From the NCBI GenBank assembly GCA_963765585.1, contig CAVXXB010000008.1, positions 124,001 through 188,000 of the forward strand: a stretch of 64,000 bases of DNA, read 5' to 3'. Made by a program: the position numbers and the translations under genes. Below are positions 26,684 through 35,822 of this stretch, in pieces (the stretch's first letter is position 1; the number at the start of each line of letters is the position of its first letter). This DNA is from CAVXXB01 sp963765585. GTDB taxonomy: Bacteria > Calditrichota > Calditrichia > JAJRVZ01. Below the pieces are notes generated by a model, which did not search any database, was not told the DNA's origin, and saw only the letters and a program-made list of their open reading frames with translations.

Positions 26684-28192
26684 ATGATAAACCTCGATCA
26701 ATTGGAAGTATGGTTTATAACCGGAAGTCAGGATCTTTACGGAGATGAAACACTTAAACAAGTGGCTGAGAATTCGAAAATAATTGCAAGATCATTGGAG
26801 GATTCAGATACGATTCCGGTAAAGGTTCAATTCAAACCGGTCTTAACAACTCCCGGAGAAATAACGAAGACCTGCCATGAAGCAAACATGAGTGAGAACT
26901 GTATTGGACTAATCACATGGATGCATACATTTTCTCCGGCCAAAATGTGGATTGCCGGGTTAAAAGTGCTGCAAAAACCGTTTGTACATTTGCATACCCA
27001 GTTCAATCAGTTAATACCCTGGTCAGAGATAGATATGGACTTTATGAATCTGAATCAATCGGCCCACGGTGGACGTGAATTTGGCTTCATCGGTTCACGT
27101 ATGCGTTTGCATCGAAAGGTAATAGTAGGCCACTGGCAGGATAAGGATGTTATTGATAAACTTGGGATATGGATACGTGCTGCGATAGCCTGGCATGACG
27201 CCCAGGGAGCTAAAATTGCCCGGTTTGGCGACAATATGCGTGAAGTGGCCGTAACCGAGGGCGACAAAGTGGAAGCACAATTACGCCTGGGATATTCGGT
27301 TCATGGTTATGGTATGGGTGATCTGGTAAAATTTGTTGAGGCAGTTTCCTATGCGGATGTCGAATCTCAAGTGAACGAATATAAAGATTGTTATAAAATC
27401 TCAGAAAATATCTTGCAAAGTGATGCACAAGTGAACCGTATCAAAGAAGCGGCCAAAATTGAAATTGGTATGCGTGCATTTTTGATTGAGGGAGACTTTA
27501 AAGGATTTACAACCACATTTGAAAATTTGTATGGTTTGGGGCAATTGCCCGGACTGGCCGTCCAGCGACTGATGGCGGATGGGTATGGATTTGGGGCAGA
27601 AGGGGATTGGAAAACAGCGGCGCTGGTAAGGGCGATGAAAGTGATGGCATACGGACTTCCCGGTGGAACTTCGTTTATGGAAGACTATACCTATCATCTT
27701 GAACCGGATAATATGCTCGTACTGGGTGCGCATATGCTGGAAGTATGTGCGTCCATCGCTGAGAATAAACCTGAACTTGAAGTACACCCGTTATCCATCG
27801 GAGATAAAGATGATCCGGCACGCTTGGTATTCAATGTTGCTGCGGGTCCGGCATTAAATGCCTCTGTGATTGATCTGGGAGACCGCTTCCGCATGATCGT
27901 GAATGAAGTGGATGTGGTTGCACCAAGGGAATCCCTGCCGAATTTACCGGTTGCCCGGGTAGTCTGGAAACCAAAGCCAGATTTAAAGGTTGCGGCCGCA
28001 GCCTGGATTCTGGCCGGTGGGGCACATCATACGTCATTCAGCCAGTCAGTAACAACTGCCCATCTGGAAGATTATGCCAGAATTTCAGATATGGAACTGG
28101 TTTTGATAGATGATGATACCAAAATTCGGGATATTGAGAACGAACTGCGCTGGAATGAAGTTTATTACTTTTTGAATCGCAGAGGAGTTTAA
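26684..28192 (+). CDS. araA: L-arabinose isomerase AraA
   Basis: 502 residues. Interconverts L-arabinose and L-ribulose. EVWFITGSQDLYGDETLKQV, CIGLITWMHTFSPAKMWI, LHTQFNQLIPW, DMDFMNLNQSAHGGREFG, GFGAEGDWKTAALVRAMKVM, GTSFMEDYTYH and GAHHTSFS are conserved, including Mn-binding Glu/His positions. The ATG at 26684 follows GAGGAAAT and fits family N-termini; the frame is open upstream to 26657. The araA-araD pair lacks a neighbouring ribulokinase. Confidence 0.95.
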   Translation: MINLDQLEVWFITGSQDLYGDETLKQVAENSKIIARSLEDSDTIPVKVQFKPVLTTPGEITKTCHEANMSENCIGLITWMHTFSPAKMWIAGLKVLQKPFVHLHTQFNQLIPWSEIDMDFMNLNQSAHGGREFGFIGSRMRLHRKVIVGHWQDKDVIDKLGIWIRAAIAWHDAQGAKIARFGDNMREVAVTEGDKVEAQLRLGYSVHGYGMGDLVKFVEAVSYADVESQVNEYKDCYKISENILQSDAQVNRIKEAAKIEIGMRAFLIEGDFKGFTTTFENLYGLGQLPGLAVQRLMADGYGFGAEGDWKTAALVRAMKVMAYGLPGGTSFMEDYTYHLEPDNMLVLGAHMLEVCASIAENKPELEVHPLSIGDKDDPARLVFNVAAGPALNASVIDLGDRFRMIVNEVDVVAPRESLPNLPVARVVWKPKPDLKVAAAAWILAGGAHHTSFSQSVTTAHLEDYARISDMELVLIDDDTKIRDIENELRWNEVYYFLNRRGV

Positions 28193-28194
28193 GG

Positions 28195-28345
28195 AAAGCA
28201 GTTAGAAGTTAGAGATTAGATATATGTAATTTGGAACTGGGAACTGGTAATTAGTTTTATTTTACAGGTTTGCTATTTTGATTACCATAATTAGAATTCC
28301 ATTTATTACCAATTCCAATTTCCTAATTCCCAATCACAAAGAACA
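28195..28345. repeat. Word repeats after araA
   Basis: TTAGAAGTTAGAGATTAG and GGAACTGGGAACTGGTAATT, then inverse AATTCCAATTTCCTAATTCC, between the convergent araA and subtilase genes. Confidence 0.8.
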
Positions 28346-28397
28346 AATTATTAATTACGAATAACCAACATCCAATTCTAAAATAATCCAACCAAAT

Positions 28398-28430
28398 AAA
28401 AAAGGGGCATGTAAATCAAACATACCCCTC
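28398..28430 (-). terminator. Rho-independent terminator after the subtilase gene
   Basis: In minus-strand sense: AGGGGTATGT, seven-base loop region, ACATGCCCCT (one G-U pair), then a T run. It sits about 27 bases after the subtilase stop. Confidence 0.85.
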
Positions 28431-28456
28431 AATTTTCAAATTGATATCTTTACAGA

Positions 28457-29915
28457 TTATTTTACTGCATTATAGGCATTTACGCGGCCATGACCATAGT
28501 AGTCATCTTTACCCGGTTTGCCAAGATCGTCTGAACTTTGTTTTAGTTTGGCTTTTACCTGGCTGGGATCCATGGATCCGCCATTTTTGCCAATGATCAA
28601 AGCGGCAACACCAGCGGCATGGGGTGCAGCCATACTTGTACCGACTGACCAGTACCAGGCACCATCACTGCCAGTGCTGAATACATAATCAAAGACATAA
28701 CAATAATTAATTACTCCACCGACTATGCAAACATCAAATCCACCTGGTTCAAAAGCATAGGCATAGTTGCCACCCGGTGCGGCGAAGTCAATTGAACGTG
28801 TACCATAGTTTGAATAGGTTGAGGCAAATACATCCAAATCTGTTCCCGGATCAGCACCCCAGCCAACTGGTGCTGTTGCGGAGATCGTTAGTACATTTGG
28901 TGCATCTGCCGGCATAACTAATAAATCTTTCGTTTTATTACGATCAAGTTCACTATTTCCGGCAGATACGACAACTGTGGCACCCATCTGATAGGCATAA
29001 TTGAGAGCACGCTTATATGGTACCATATAGTATTGTTGAATATCTGAACCCTTTGAGCCCTTATATGCGCTGCCACCCAATGCTCATATTAATTACATCA
29101 GCCCCATTTTCAGCTGCATACAATACACCCTGGATAATCCATGAGGAATAGCCATATCCTAATAATTCTGACAACACTTTAACCGGTACCAGTTCGGCTT
29201 CCGGTGCAATGCCAATGGTGCCATAGCCATTATCGGCAGCGCCAATAGTACCGGCGGTGTGGGTACCATGGCTGAAAGGACCGGGTAACAAATAATCCGG
29301 ATCCGGTTCACCTTCTACAAATGAAGTCGCAAGACCAGCATTAATATTTGGCTCAAGATCGGGATGGTCCATATCAAATCCTTCATCAAGAATGAACACC
29401 CGCACACCAGCTCCGCGATGACCCAGTTCCCATGCTTCCGGTGCATCAACAGCATCATGGCCCCATTGCAGGTCAAAAAAGAAATCATCATCACCACTGG
29501 CTGGCGGATTGGCTGCATCGGCCGTTATAGAAAATTGTTGCTCCAATGGTTTGATACGGTCAACCTTAATGTCGGGGATAACTGCGGTAATGCCTTGCAT
29601 AGCGCTGAGCGTTTCCGCAAAATCCGGGTCCTCTGAATATGCAGTCGCAAGACCCAGTTTTTCGATTTTCCCGGTAAGATTTCCTTTTGCATTTGCAACT
29701 GATTTAGATAATCCGGCCGGAAGGGTATTACCATTGGCAATGATAATATAATGACCATCAAATTCAGTATCTGGTGATACTTGTGGCGCTTTCTTTGCCA
29801 GTGATAAATCAGAAATGTTTGAAGTGCTGGTTGTTTCAACCGGCGATTGTTCCTGGCAACTGATCAGAAACAGAGCAATTACTAAAATAATGATAGAATA
29901 AATTTTGAAGCTCAT
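28457..29915 (-). CDS. Lipoprotein subtilisin-like serine protease (S8), split by a +1 frameshift
   Basis: Reads as one 485-residue protein if one base is skipped near 29078-29083, where N-M-S-I-G-W becomes the expected N-M-S-L-G-G-S. Lipobox LISC at Cys20; an I9 inhibitor-like prodomain (about 45-125). The peptidase has catalytic Asp in VFILDEGFDMDHPDL, His in SHGTHTAGTIG, oxyanion Asn in VVSAGNSE and Ser in GTSMAAPHAAG. The full triad survives on the two sides of the break. The terminator downstream and lack of other lesions argue against a decayed gene. Presumably exported to the periplasm or surface. Confidence 0.85.
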
Positions 29916-30467
29916 GAATAATTCCTTTCGTTTCAGGTTAAAATAAATAATAAAAATTAAATGTGAGTGTGTACTTGGTTTTCCCCCTCCTTTCTATATT
30001 TCAATTGCGCAAAGATAACTATGGAACAGCAGAAGATAGGAATACAATAAATCAGGAATAGGGCTAACTCCTGTCATCGCACAAAATATGTATATAAATA
30101 GGATTTATTAAAATGAATCGTGAATCGGATCGGTAAAACTAATATAAATTGGATTTAATTCCTTTGTAATCGCCTATCTTACTCTTTTATCATTAAATCA
30201 GAATAATACTTTTCTTTTTGTCAAGTAATCTGTTGAAAATGACAAAATGTTAATCGATCATAGAACATCTATCTGTGAGTGCTGCTGGATTCTCGTAAAA
30301 GATTTTTTTGATTCTATTAGAATGACTAATCGAAATTGAAAGGGTAGAATTAAATAAAAATGGGAAAAAATACAAATGATAAAAATGCTATTGATACCAG
30401 CTTTTTCTTTGATTAAATTATAAATCTTTAGATAAACAGGGATTTATTTGTTTATTAAATTAAAATT
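29916..30467. other. AT-rich intergenic region, no gene seen
   Basis: 552 bases upstream of both the subtilase (minus) and tRNA-Tyr (plus). Only very short frames occur. It lacks the word repeats and palindromes found in other gaps and should contain the two divergent promoters, which I could not assign. Confidence 0.5.
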
Positions 30468-30550
30468 GGGGAGGTTGCGGAGCGGTCAAACGCAACAGAC
30501 TGTAAATCTGTCGGCTCAGGCCTTCGGAGGTTCGAATCCTCCCCTCCCCA
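30468..30550 (+). tRNA. tRNA-Tyr (GTA)
   Basis: Acceptor GGGGAGG/CCTCCCC, anticodon stem ACAGA/TCTGT with loop CTGTAAA (anticodon GTA), a long class II variable arm, T arm GGAGG-TTCGAAT-CCTCC, discriminator A at 30550. CCA is not encoded. A terminator follows directly. Confidence 0.95.
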
Positions 30551-30554
30551 CATC

Positions 30555-30586
30555 AGCCTCTGATATTGCATCAGGGGCTTTTTTTT
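30555..30586 (+). terminator. Terminator of tRNA-Tyr
   Basis: Stem AGCCTCTGAT/ATCAGGGGCT with loop ATTGC, followed by eight T residues. Confidence 0.9.
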
Positions 30587-31060
30587 ACATTCCACTTTTT
30601 AAAAAATTTAATTTCCGCATATTTCGACCCTCATCAATGGATAATATCAGTTTTCCCCTCCAATCTACCGTTTTATTCAATGTTTATGAATAAATATGCA
30701 AAATGCACTGCATAAAAATGTTATGAATGCATACAGTGTAAGAATTCGTTTAACCAATTATAGTATATTGATATTAGCGATAAATAATTTAAATGAATCG
30801 CAACATTCCAGAAAATTAACCGTATAAAAATTTATTAACATTTATAAATATAAGTACTGACTTTTATTGGCCTGGTAGAATCCTCTTATTATTTTTCTCA
30901 TTGTTGAATTTGAATTCATTAGCAAAGATCGCATCTAAATACATACAAATATCTTTTTTGAGTCTTGTTTTCAATTGGAGTTGAGGTTGGGAAATCTTCA
31001 TACAAGAGAACCGCCTTCGGGTGTAATCCAATAAAAAACCTTAAAACGGAAGGACAAATC
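30587..31060. other. AT-rich intergenic region, no gene seen
   Basis: About 470 bases between the tRNA terminator and the next lipoprotein. No frame of convincing length and no repeat family recognised. Confidence 0.5.
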
Positions 31061-31696
31061 ATGAAAAATTTATTAGTTATTCTTGTGTCAATCCTGTTTG
31101 TTATGGGTTGTAATCAAGCGACAGAGAGCACAGGTGAAGTAAAATCCGCAGATCCAATTGTTAATTCGGGTACACGGGTTTTTACTTTTTCCGGGGACAC
31201 AGCTTTCACATTGGTTTTTGTCGATTCTGTTCAAAGAGTGGCAAGTGTCCATAGCATCAATTCTGATCTTTGTACAGGGCAACCTCTGGAAGTCGTTTTG
31301 TTATCTGCCATCGAAGATAGCATAGATGTAGAAAAATTACGGGCACTTTTTGATGCAAAACCACATAATATCTACATTTTGGAACTGCATGAACAAGCCA
31401 TGGGTGATATATGCTGTAATACGTTAAGGCAATCCACGCTGGCATATAAGGGAACCGGTTCTCTGGAGTGTTCATATTTCGCATGGGGTGAGGTGGAAGA
31501 AGAAAGTGAGGAAGAATATCTACCTAAAATAATGGGTGATGAATATAATATTACAGGTATCGGCACAGTGAAAAATCTGGAAAGTGGTGAAGTTGTCGAT
31601 TATGAAGCCAGGTGTTGTTATCTGTTAAATTTTGAAGATGCAGAAGAGTCCAATCTGTCAACCAAAATTATTTATCCGGTAAAAAATACGTTTTAA
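31061..31696 (+). CDS. Cysteine-rich lipoprotein of unknown function
   Basis: 211 residues. Signal peptide with lipobox VMGC at Cys17. The body has two vicinal cysteine pairs (GDICCNTL near 117, EARCCYLL near 190) plus single Cys at SDLCTGQ and LECSYF, and an acidic patch VEEESEEEYL. The paired cysteines suggest disulfides or metal binding in the periplasm; I recognise no family. GGAAGGA precedes the ATG, and an upstream in-frame start at 30965 has no signal peptide. Own terminator; monocistronic. Confidence 0.65.
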   Translation: MKNLLVILVSILFVMGCNQATESTGEVKSADPIVNSGTRVFTFSGDTAFTLVFVDSVQRVASVHSINSDLCTGQPLEVVLLSAIEDSIDVEKLRALFDAKPHNIYILELHEQAMGDICCNTLRQSTLAYKGTGSLECSYFAWGEVEEESEEEYLPKIMGDEYNITGIGTVKNLESGEVVDYEARCCYLLNFEDAEESNLSTKIIYPVKNTF

Positions 31697-31709
31697 TAAG
31701 ATTTACATT

Positions 31710-31742
31710 GCGGGAGGGGAGATACCCCTCCTGCTATTTTTG
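31710..31742 (+). terminator. Rho-independent terminator
   Basis: Stem GCGGGAGGGG/CCCCTCCTGC with loop AGATA, then TATTTTTGTTTG, just after the Cys-rich lipoprotein gene. Confidence 0.85.
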
Positions 31743-31901
31743 TTTGATTTTTCACTTTTACATCACTTGCCATTCTGCAACTCCGCATGCTGATTTTTAA
31801 ATTATTCTCTTTATCATCAACATCCCCGAGTATTTATAGAGAGATTGTATTAAAGCCAAGATCATTTTAAATTGGTATATTATTTACTTTATGAGGCAGA
31901 T

Positions 31902-33050
31902 ATGGTTAGTCCTAAGTTTATTAATTTATTGTTTATGCTTTTTTTAACCACCCTTATATGTCTATTGAATTCTTGCATAGTAAAGGATGAGATAAAAATT
32001 GAAAAGACTTTATTTGGAAAACTTAAAGATGCGAGGAGCGCATATCTCTATACCTTTTATTCTCCTAAGGGTGCCAGTATGCAGGTTACAAATTATGGGG
32101 CATCGGTGGTTTCTATAAAAGTGCCTGATCGAAATGGAAAAATTGAACATGTCGCTTTAGGATATAAGACTATTGAGGAATATGAAAGATTACGTCATTA
32201 TTTTGGAAGTACCGTCGGTAGATTTGGCAACAGAATTGCAAAAGGAAAATTTACTCTTAACGGCAAAGAGTACCAGCTACCGGTCAATGATGGCGAAAAT
32301 TCACTTCATGGCGGATTCATGGGATTTGACCGTGTCTTATGGGATACCGAAGAAGTGGAATTGAATAAAAATCCGGCAATCCGGTTCACTTATTTAAGTA
32401 AAGATGGCGAAGAGGGCTATCCGGGAAGTCTGACGGCACAGGTAACCTACAGCTTCAATGTAGATAATATCTTACAAATCGATTATCACATTACCACTGA
32501 ACATCCTACGGTTCATAATATTACAAATCATTCCTATTTCAATTTATCCGGTAATGCAAAGCGATCGATTTTGGACCATGAGATGATGATTAATGCTGAT
32601 CAATTCCTCCCGGTTGACAAGGGACTCATTCCAACAGGTGAGATAAGGAGTGTTGCCGGAACGCCAATGGATTTTCTTGAGCCGCATAAAATTGGTGATA
32701 GAATCAATGATGAAGATAAACAATTAAAATATGGAAATGGATATGACCACAACTGGATTTTGAATAGCGCGGGTGATGCATTGAACTATAGCGGTTATAT
32801 ATATGATCGGCAAAATGGACGAAAAATGGAAATATTTACTACCGAACCAGGTATGCAATTTTACTCCGGCAATTTTATGGATGGCAGTGATATAGGACAT
32901 AATGGCAATCAATATGAATTCCGGTACGGTCTTGTAATTGAAACACAGCATTATCCTGATTCACCAAACCATGAGAATTTTCCATCCACTACACTATTGC
33001 CAGGACAGGTTTATACTTCAACTACACTCTATAAATTTAAAACGGAATAA
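31902..33050 (+). CDS. galM: Aldose 1-epimerase (mutarotase), lipoprotein
   Basis: 382 residues. Interconverts alpha and beta anomers of aldoses. GalM motifs: VTNYGASVVSIKVPDRNG, GRFGNRIAKGKFTLNG, SLHGGFMGFDRVLW, catalytic His in TNHSYFNL, GYDHNW and the catalytic Glu in LVIETQHYPDSPNH. An N-terminal hydrophobic segment ending LLNSC indicates lipidation, so this mutarotase acts in the periplasm. ATG 31902 has GAGGC upstream; the frame is open to an earlier start at 31872. A PfkB sugar kinase gene follows closely. Confidence 0.92.
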   Translation: MVSPKFINLLFMLFLTTLICLLNSCIVKDEIKIEKTLFGKLKDARSAYLYTFYSPKGASMQVTNYGASVVSIKVPDRNGKIEHVALGYKTIEEYERLRHYFGSTVGRFGNRIAKGKFTLNGKEYQLPVNDGENSLHGGFMGFDRVLWDTEEVELNKNPAIRFTYLSKDGEEGYPGSLTAQVTYSFNVDNILQIDYHITTEHPTVHNITNHSYFNLSGNAKRSILDHEMMINADQFLPVDKGLIPTGEIRSVAGTPMDFLEPHKIGDRINDEDKQLKYGNGYDHNWILNSAGDALNYSGYIYDRQNGRKMEIFTTEPGMQFYSGNFMDGSDIGHNGNQYEFRYGLVIETQHYPDSPNHENFPSTTLLPGQVYTSTTLYKFKTE

Positions 33051-33090
33051 GGTAAATTGCTCAACCGATGAGAGGCAGAGTCGCAGAAAT

Positions 33091-34008
33091 TTGAATATTA
33101 AGAGCAACAAATTAGTTTTTGCCGGGGTGGGTGAATTATTATGGGATCTTTTACCCCAGGGTAAACAACTGGGCGGCGCACCTGCAAATTTTTCCTATCA
33201 TCTCCGGCAACTGGGAGCTGAAAGCTATATAATTAGCGCTGTTGGTGATGATATTCTCGGCCATGAGATTATTCAATACTTGCAGAAACTTCGGTTATCT
33301 ACAGATTTTATTACTATGAATTCTGATCATGTAAGCGGTACAGTAGAGATCGAAATTGATGATGCCGGGGTACCCGAATATATTATTCATGAAAATGTTG
33401 CCTGGGATTACATTCCTCATTGTGAAAAAACCAATGAATTGATATCTAAAACTGATGCCATATGTTTCGGCAGTCTGGCACAACGATCGGAAATGTCAGC
33501 TAAAACAATTCGGACTATCCTGGAAACCAGTCCTGAGAATTGCTTTAAGATTTATGACATTAATATCAGACAATCTTTTTATTCTCAAAATCTGATAGCA
33601 GAGAATCTGTTTATCGCAAATGGATTTAAACTTAATGAAGATGAAATTCAGCTCATTGCCGATATGTTTGCTTTTTCCGGAACCGAAGAAATTATTATTC
33701 ATAAATTGATGAACAAGTTTGATCTTGATTTAATAACTGTTACAAAAGGGGGCAATGGCAGTAGTATCTATACCTGCAATGATCAATCTTACAGAATATC
33801 CCCCAATATAGATGTCGTGGATACAGTTGGTGCTGGCGATGCTTTTACAGCGGGTCTTGTATTTGCATATCTGAATGATTATTCGCTGGCAGCTGCCCAT
33901 GATTTTGCCAACATTTTGGCTGCTTATGTCTGTACACAAAAGGGAGCGATGCCGAAATATTCCGAAGAATTAATACAAGATTTACTAAAAATTGACAAAT
34001 CGAGCTGA
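33091..34008 (+). CDS. PfkB-family carbohydrate kinase (fructokinase-like)
   Basis: About 305 residues from the TTG at 33091, the only canonical start after the galM stop; the frame is open further upstream through galM, so the start is uncertain. PfkB features: GELLWDLLPQGKQLGGAPANFSYHLRQLGA, YIISAVGDDILGHEI, and the catalytic C-terminal signature DTVGAGDAFTAGLVFAYL with the anion-hole GAGD. The D-L-L-P-x-G-x-x-L-G-G-A-P-A-N opening is typical of fructokinases. Spaced about 40 bases from galM, probably co-transcribed for sugar catabolism. Confidence 0.85.
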   Translation: MNIKSNKLVFAGVGELLWDLLPQGKQLGGAPANFSYHLRQLGAESYIISAVGDDILGHEIIQYLQKLRLSTDFITMNSDHVSGTVEIEIDDAGVPEYIIHENVAWDYIPHCEKTNELISKTDAICFGSLAQRSEMSAKTIRTILETSPENCFKIYDINIRQSFYSQNLIAENLFIANGFKLNEDEIQLIADMFAFSGTEEIIIHKLMNKFDLDLITVTKGGNGSSIYTCNDQSYRISPNIDVVDTVGAGDAFTAGLVFAYLNDYSLAAAHDFANILAAYVCTQKGAMPKYSEELIQDLLKIDKSS

Positions 34009-34123
34009 ATGATTAGAATTTATTCTTCTTTATAGTTTTTTAATTTGCGGTATATTGCAGCAATTGCTGCTCAGGTGACATGACTGAATTATTTGAAGTG
34101 CTTTTAGATTAATGGAGTTTAGT

Positions 34124-35101
34124 ATGAGAATAACCAGAAGAGATTTTATAAAGGCAAGTGTGGCTACCACTGCTGTACTAGCAATTGATCCTCAATTGGC
34201 TGTGAGTTCTCCAAAAAATAAATATGATTCGAAAGGACTGCCAACCAGAGTATTGGGAAGTACCGGAGTGATAGTACCCAGAATAGCAATTGGTACAGGC
34301 ACCAGGTTTTGTGCTGTGAGCGATGAAGATGAGGCTCAGAATATCCTGGAATTCGCCCTGGATAATGGATATTATTATTGGGATACTGCAGTTATGTATG
34401 GCAATGATACCGTGATTAGCGAGGAGCGGCTTGGCAGAGTTCTCAAGAACAGGCGTAAAGAGGTCTTCCTGGCAACTAAATGCAGAGGCAGAGGCGCCGA
34501 TGATGCCAAACGCGAGATTGAAAGGAGTCTCAAACGCTTACAGACAGACAGACTGGATCTTCTTCAGATTCATGCATTAGATTCCATTGAGGACGTCAAA
34601 GAAATAACAAAAAAGAATGGATTGTATGATGTATTGCAATCAGTAAAAGATGAAGGTATAACCCGTTTAATAGGTTTTAGTGGTCACAAATCAGAACAGG
34701 CCATGTCATTTGCTGCCAAAGAATATGATTTTGATAATATGCTGATTGCATTGAATCATTATTCAAAAAAAGATGACAAGTTTGAGGAAAATGCAGTCGA
34801 AGCCGCAGCAATGAAGAAAATGGGAGTTATGGTAATGAAAGTGGTCCGTCCTCGTGAAACTGTTAAAAATATTAATCCGGATGATCTTGTAAAATACGCC
34901 TTATCTTTAAAAAATGTTACCGGTGCAGTTATTGGTATCGATAGTATAGATGTCCTGAAAAAAAACAAAGAAATATTGACTGATTTTACTCCCTTTGACG
35001 ATGCCAAAATGAAAGAAATGCGTATGTCGCTAAATCCATTCTATCGCAACAAAAATTTAGAATGGCTGTTGCCGGATTATCATGATGGACATCTTGTGTA
35101 A
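34124..35101 (+). CDS. Tat-exported aldo/keto reductase
   Basis: 325 residues. N-terminal twin-arginine signal ITRRDFIKASVATTAVLAI, then an AKR barrel: RVLGSTGVIVPRIAIGTG, catalytic Asp/Tyr in YYWDTAVMYGN, Lys in VFLATKCRG, His in LLQIHALD, and VTGAVIGIDSID near the C-terminus. Export by Tat implies the protein folds, perhaps with cofactor, before reaching the periplasm. ATG 34124 follows GGAG at six bases; an in-frame ATG lies 12 bases earlier. Confidence 0.85.
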   Translation: MRITRRDFIKASVATTAVLAIDPQLAVSSPKNKYDSKGLPTRVLGSTGVIVPRIAIGTGTRFCAVSDEDEAQNILEFALDNGYYYWDTAVMYGNDTVISEERLGRVLKNRRKEVFLATKCRGRGADDAKREIERSLKRLQTDRLDLLQIHALDSIEDVKEITKKNGLYDVLQSVKDEGITRLIGFSGHKSEQAMSFAAKEYDFDNMLIALNHYSKKDDKFEENAVEAAAMKKMGVMVMKVVRPRETVKNINPDDLVKYALSLKNVTGAVIGIDSIDVLKKNKEILTDFTPFDDAKMKEMRMSLNPFYRNKNLEWLLPDYHDGHLV

Positions 35102-35229
35102 CAGTTTAAATAAAATAAATGAATATCTGACTGATATTAGAACTGCGGGTGCCAGGATTCAATTATCATAATCTTCTCAATCTGCCGGAAAAACAAATTT
35201 GGCGTTTTTATAACTGGATTATAAGAGAC

Positions 35230-35330
35230 CTTTAGTAGATCACACAAATTCCAGGTTCCCAATCACAAATCACCGATCTATAACTTCTAACTCCTAACTT
35301 CTAATTTCTACCTTCAAACTATCCTGTGGT
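35230..35330. repeat. Word repeats of the 'CTAACTTCTAA / AGGTTCCCAATC' family
   Basis: TCCAGGTTCCCAATCACAAATC and TAACTTCTAACTCCTAACTT words within the 325-base gap 35102-35426. Nothing else is recognised in that gap. Confidence 0.75.
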
Positions 35331-35426
35331 CAATTTTTAACCTCTGGCCATCTATGCAATTAATGATCCCTGATATTGTGACGAATAATAATTTATGTTT
35401 AAAGTTTCTATATTCAGGGGATAGAA

Positions 35427-35810
35427 ATGAGCGATAATGATGACAGACGAACCATCGATCGTGTTCCAATACCGCGTGGTTCTGTGTTTTATAAGCCGGA
35501 AGCACAGATGACAATATTAAACCGGTATTCCGGTCCTGAAGTGCTTGTGGATATCAGCAAGGGTGGGGCAGGATTTATTGTTTCCCATGATCTCAATAAA
35601 AACGACCGTATACGGGTAAAATTTCAACTTCCCGGAGAGGAAACTATCATACTGCATGGCCATGTAAAATGGGTTTCATCTGAAGATATACTGGGAAAGA
35701 ACAGGGTCGGCATGCAATTTTCACCATTTGGTGATCAGGGCAAATATAATGCGCACCACAAACTGGAATTATTGGGACAAATCGGCGAAAAATTCATCGA
35801 TATCCAGTGA
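35427..35810 (+). CDS. PilZ-domain protein
   Basis: 127 residues. PilZ domain with an Arg-rich start (DDRRTIDRVPIPRGSVFY) and the D/N-x-S-x-x-G motif as DISKGGAGF, then GHVKWVSSE and VGMQF. Such domains bind cyclic di-GMP; the RxxxR arginines appear present, though spaced a little differently from the consensus. Stand-alone single-domain protein; no other c-di-GMP gene is in the window. A ribosome site, AGGGGAT, precedes the ATG. Confidence 0.8.
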   Translation: MSDNDDRRTIDRVPIPRGSVFYKPEAQMTILNRYSGPEVLVDISKGGAGFIVSHDLNKNDRIRVKFQLPGEETIILHGHVKWVSSEDILGKNRVGMQFSPFGDQGKYNAHHKLELLGQIGEKFIDIQ

Positions 35811-35822
35811 GCCGCTGCAGCT

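Noticed and set aside
28457..29915. Subtilase as a decayed pseudogene
   Set aside because: Only one lesion is present, all catalytic residues and the terminator are intact, and eight other genes show the same kind of single-base break.
30448..30693. An 81-codon open frame on the + strand
   Set aside because: It covers the whole tRNA-Tyr and its terminator, so it is a chance frame.
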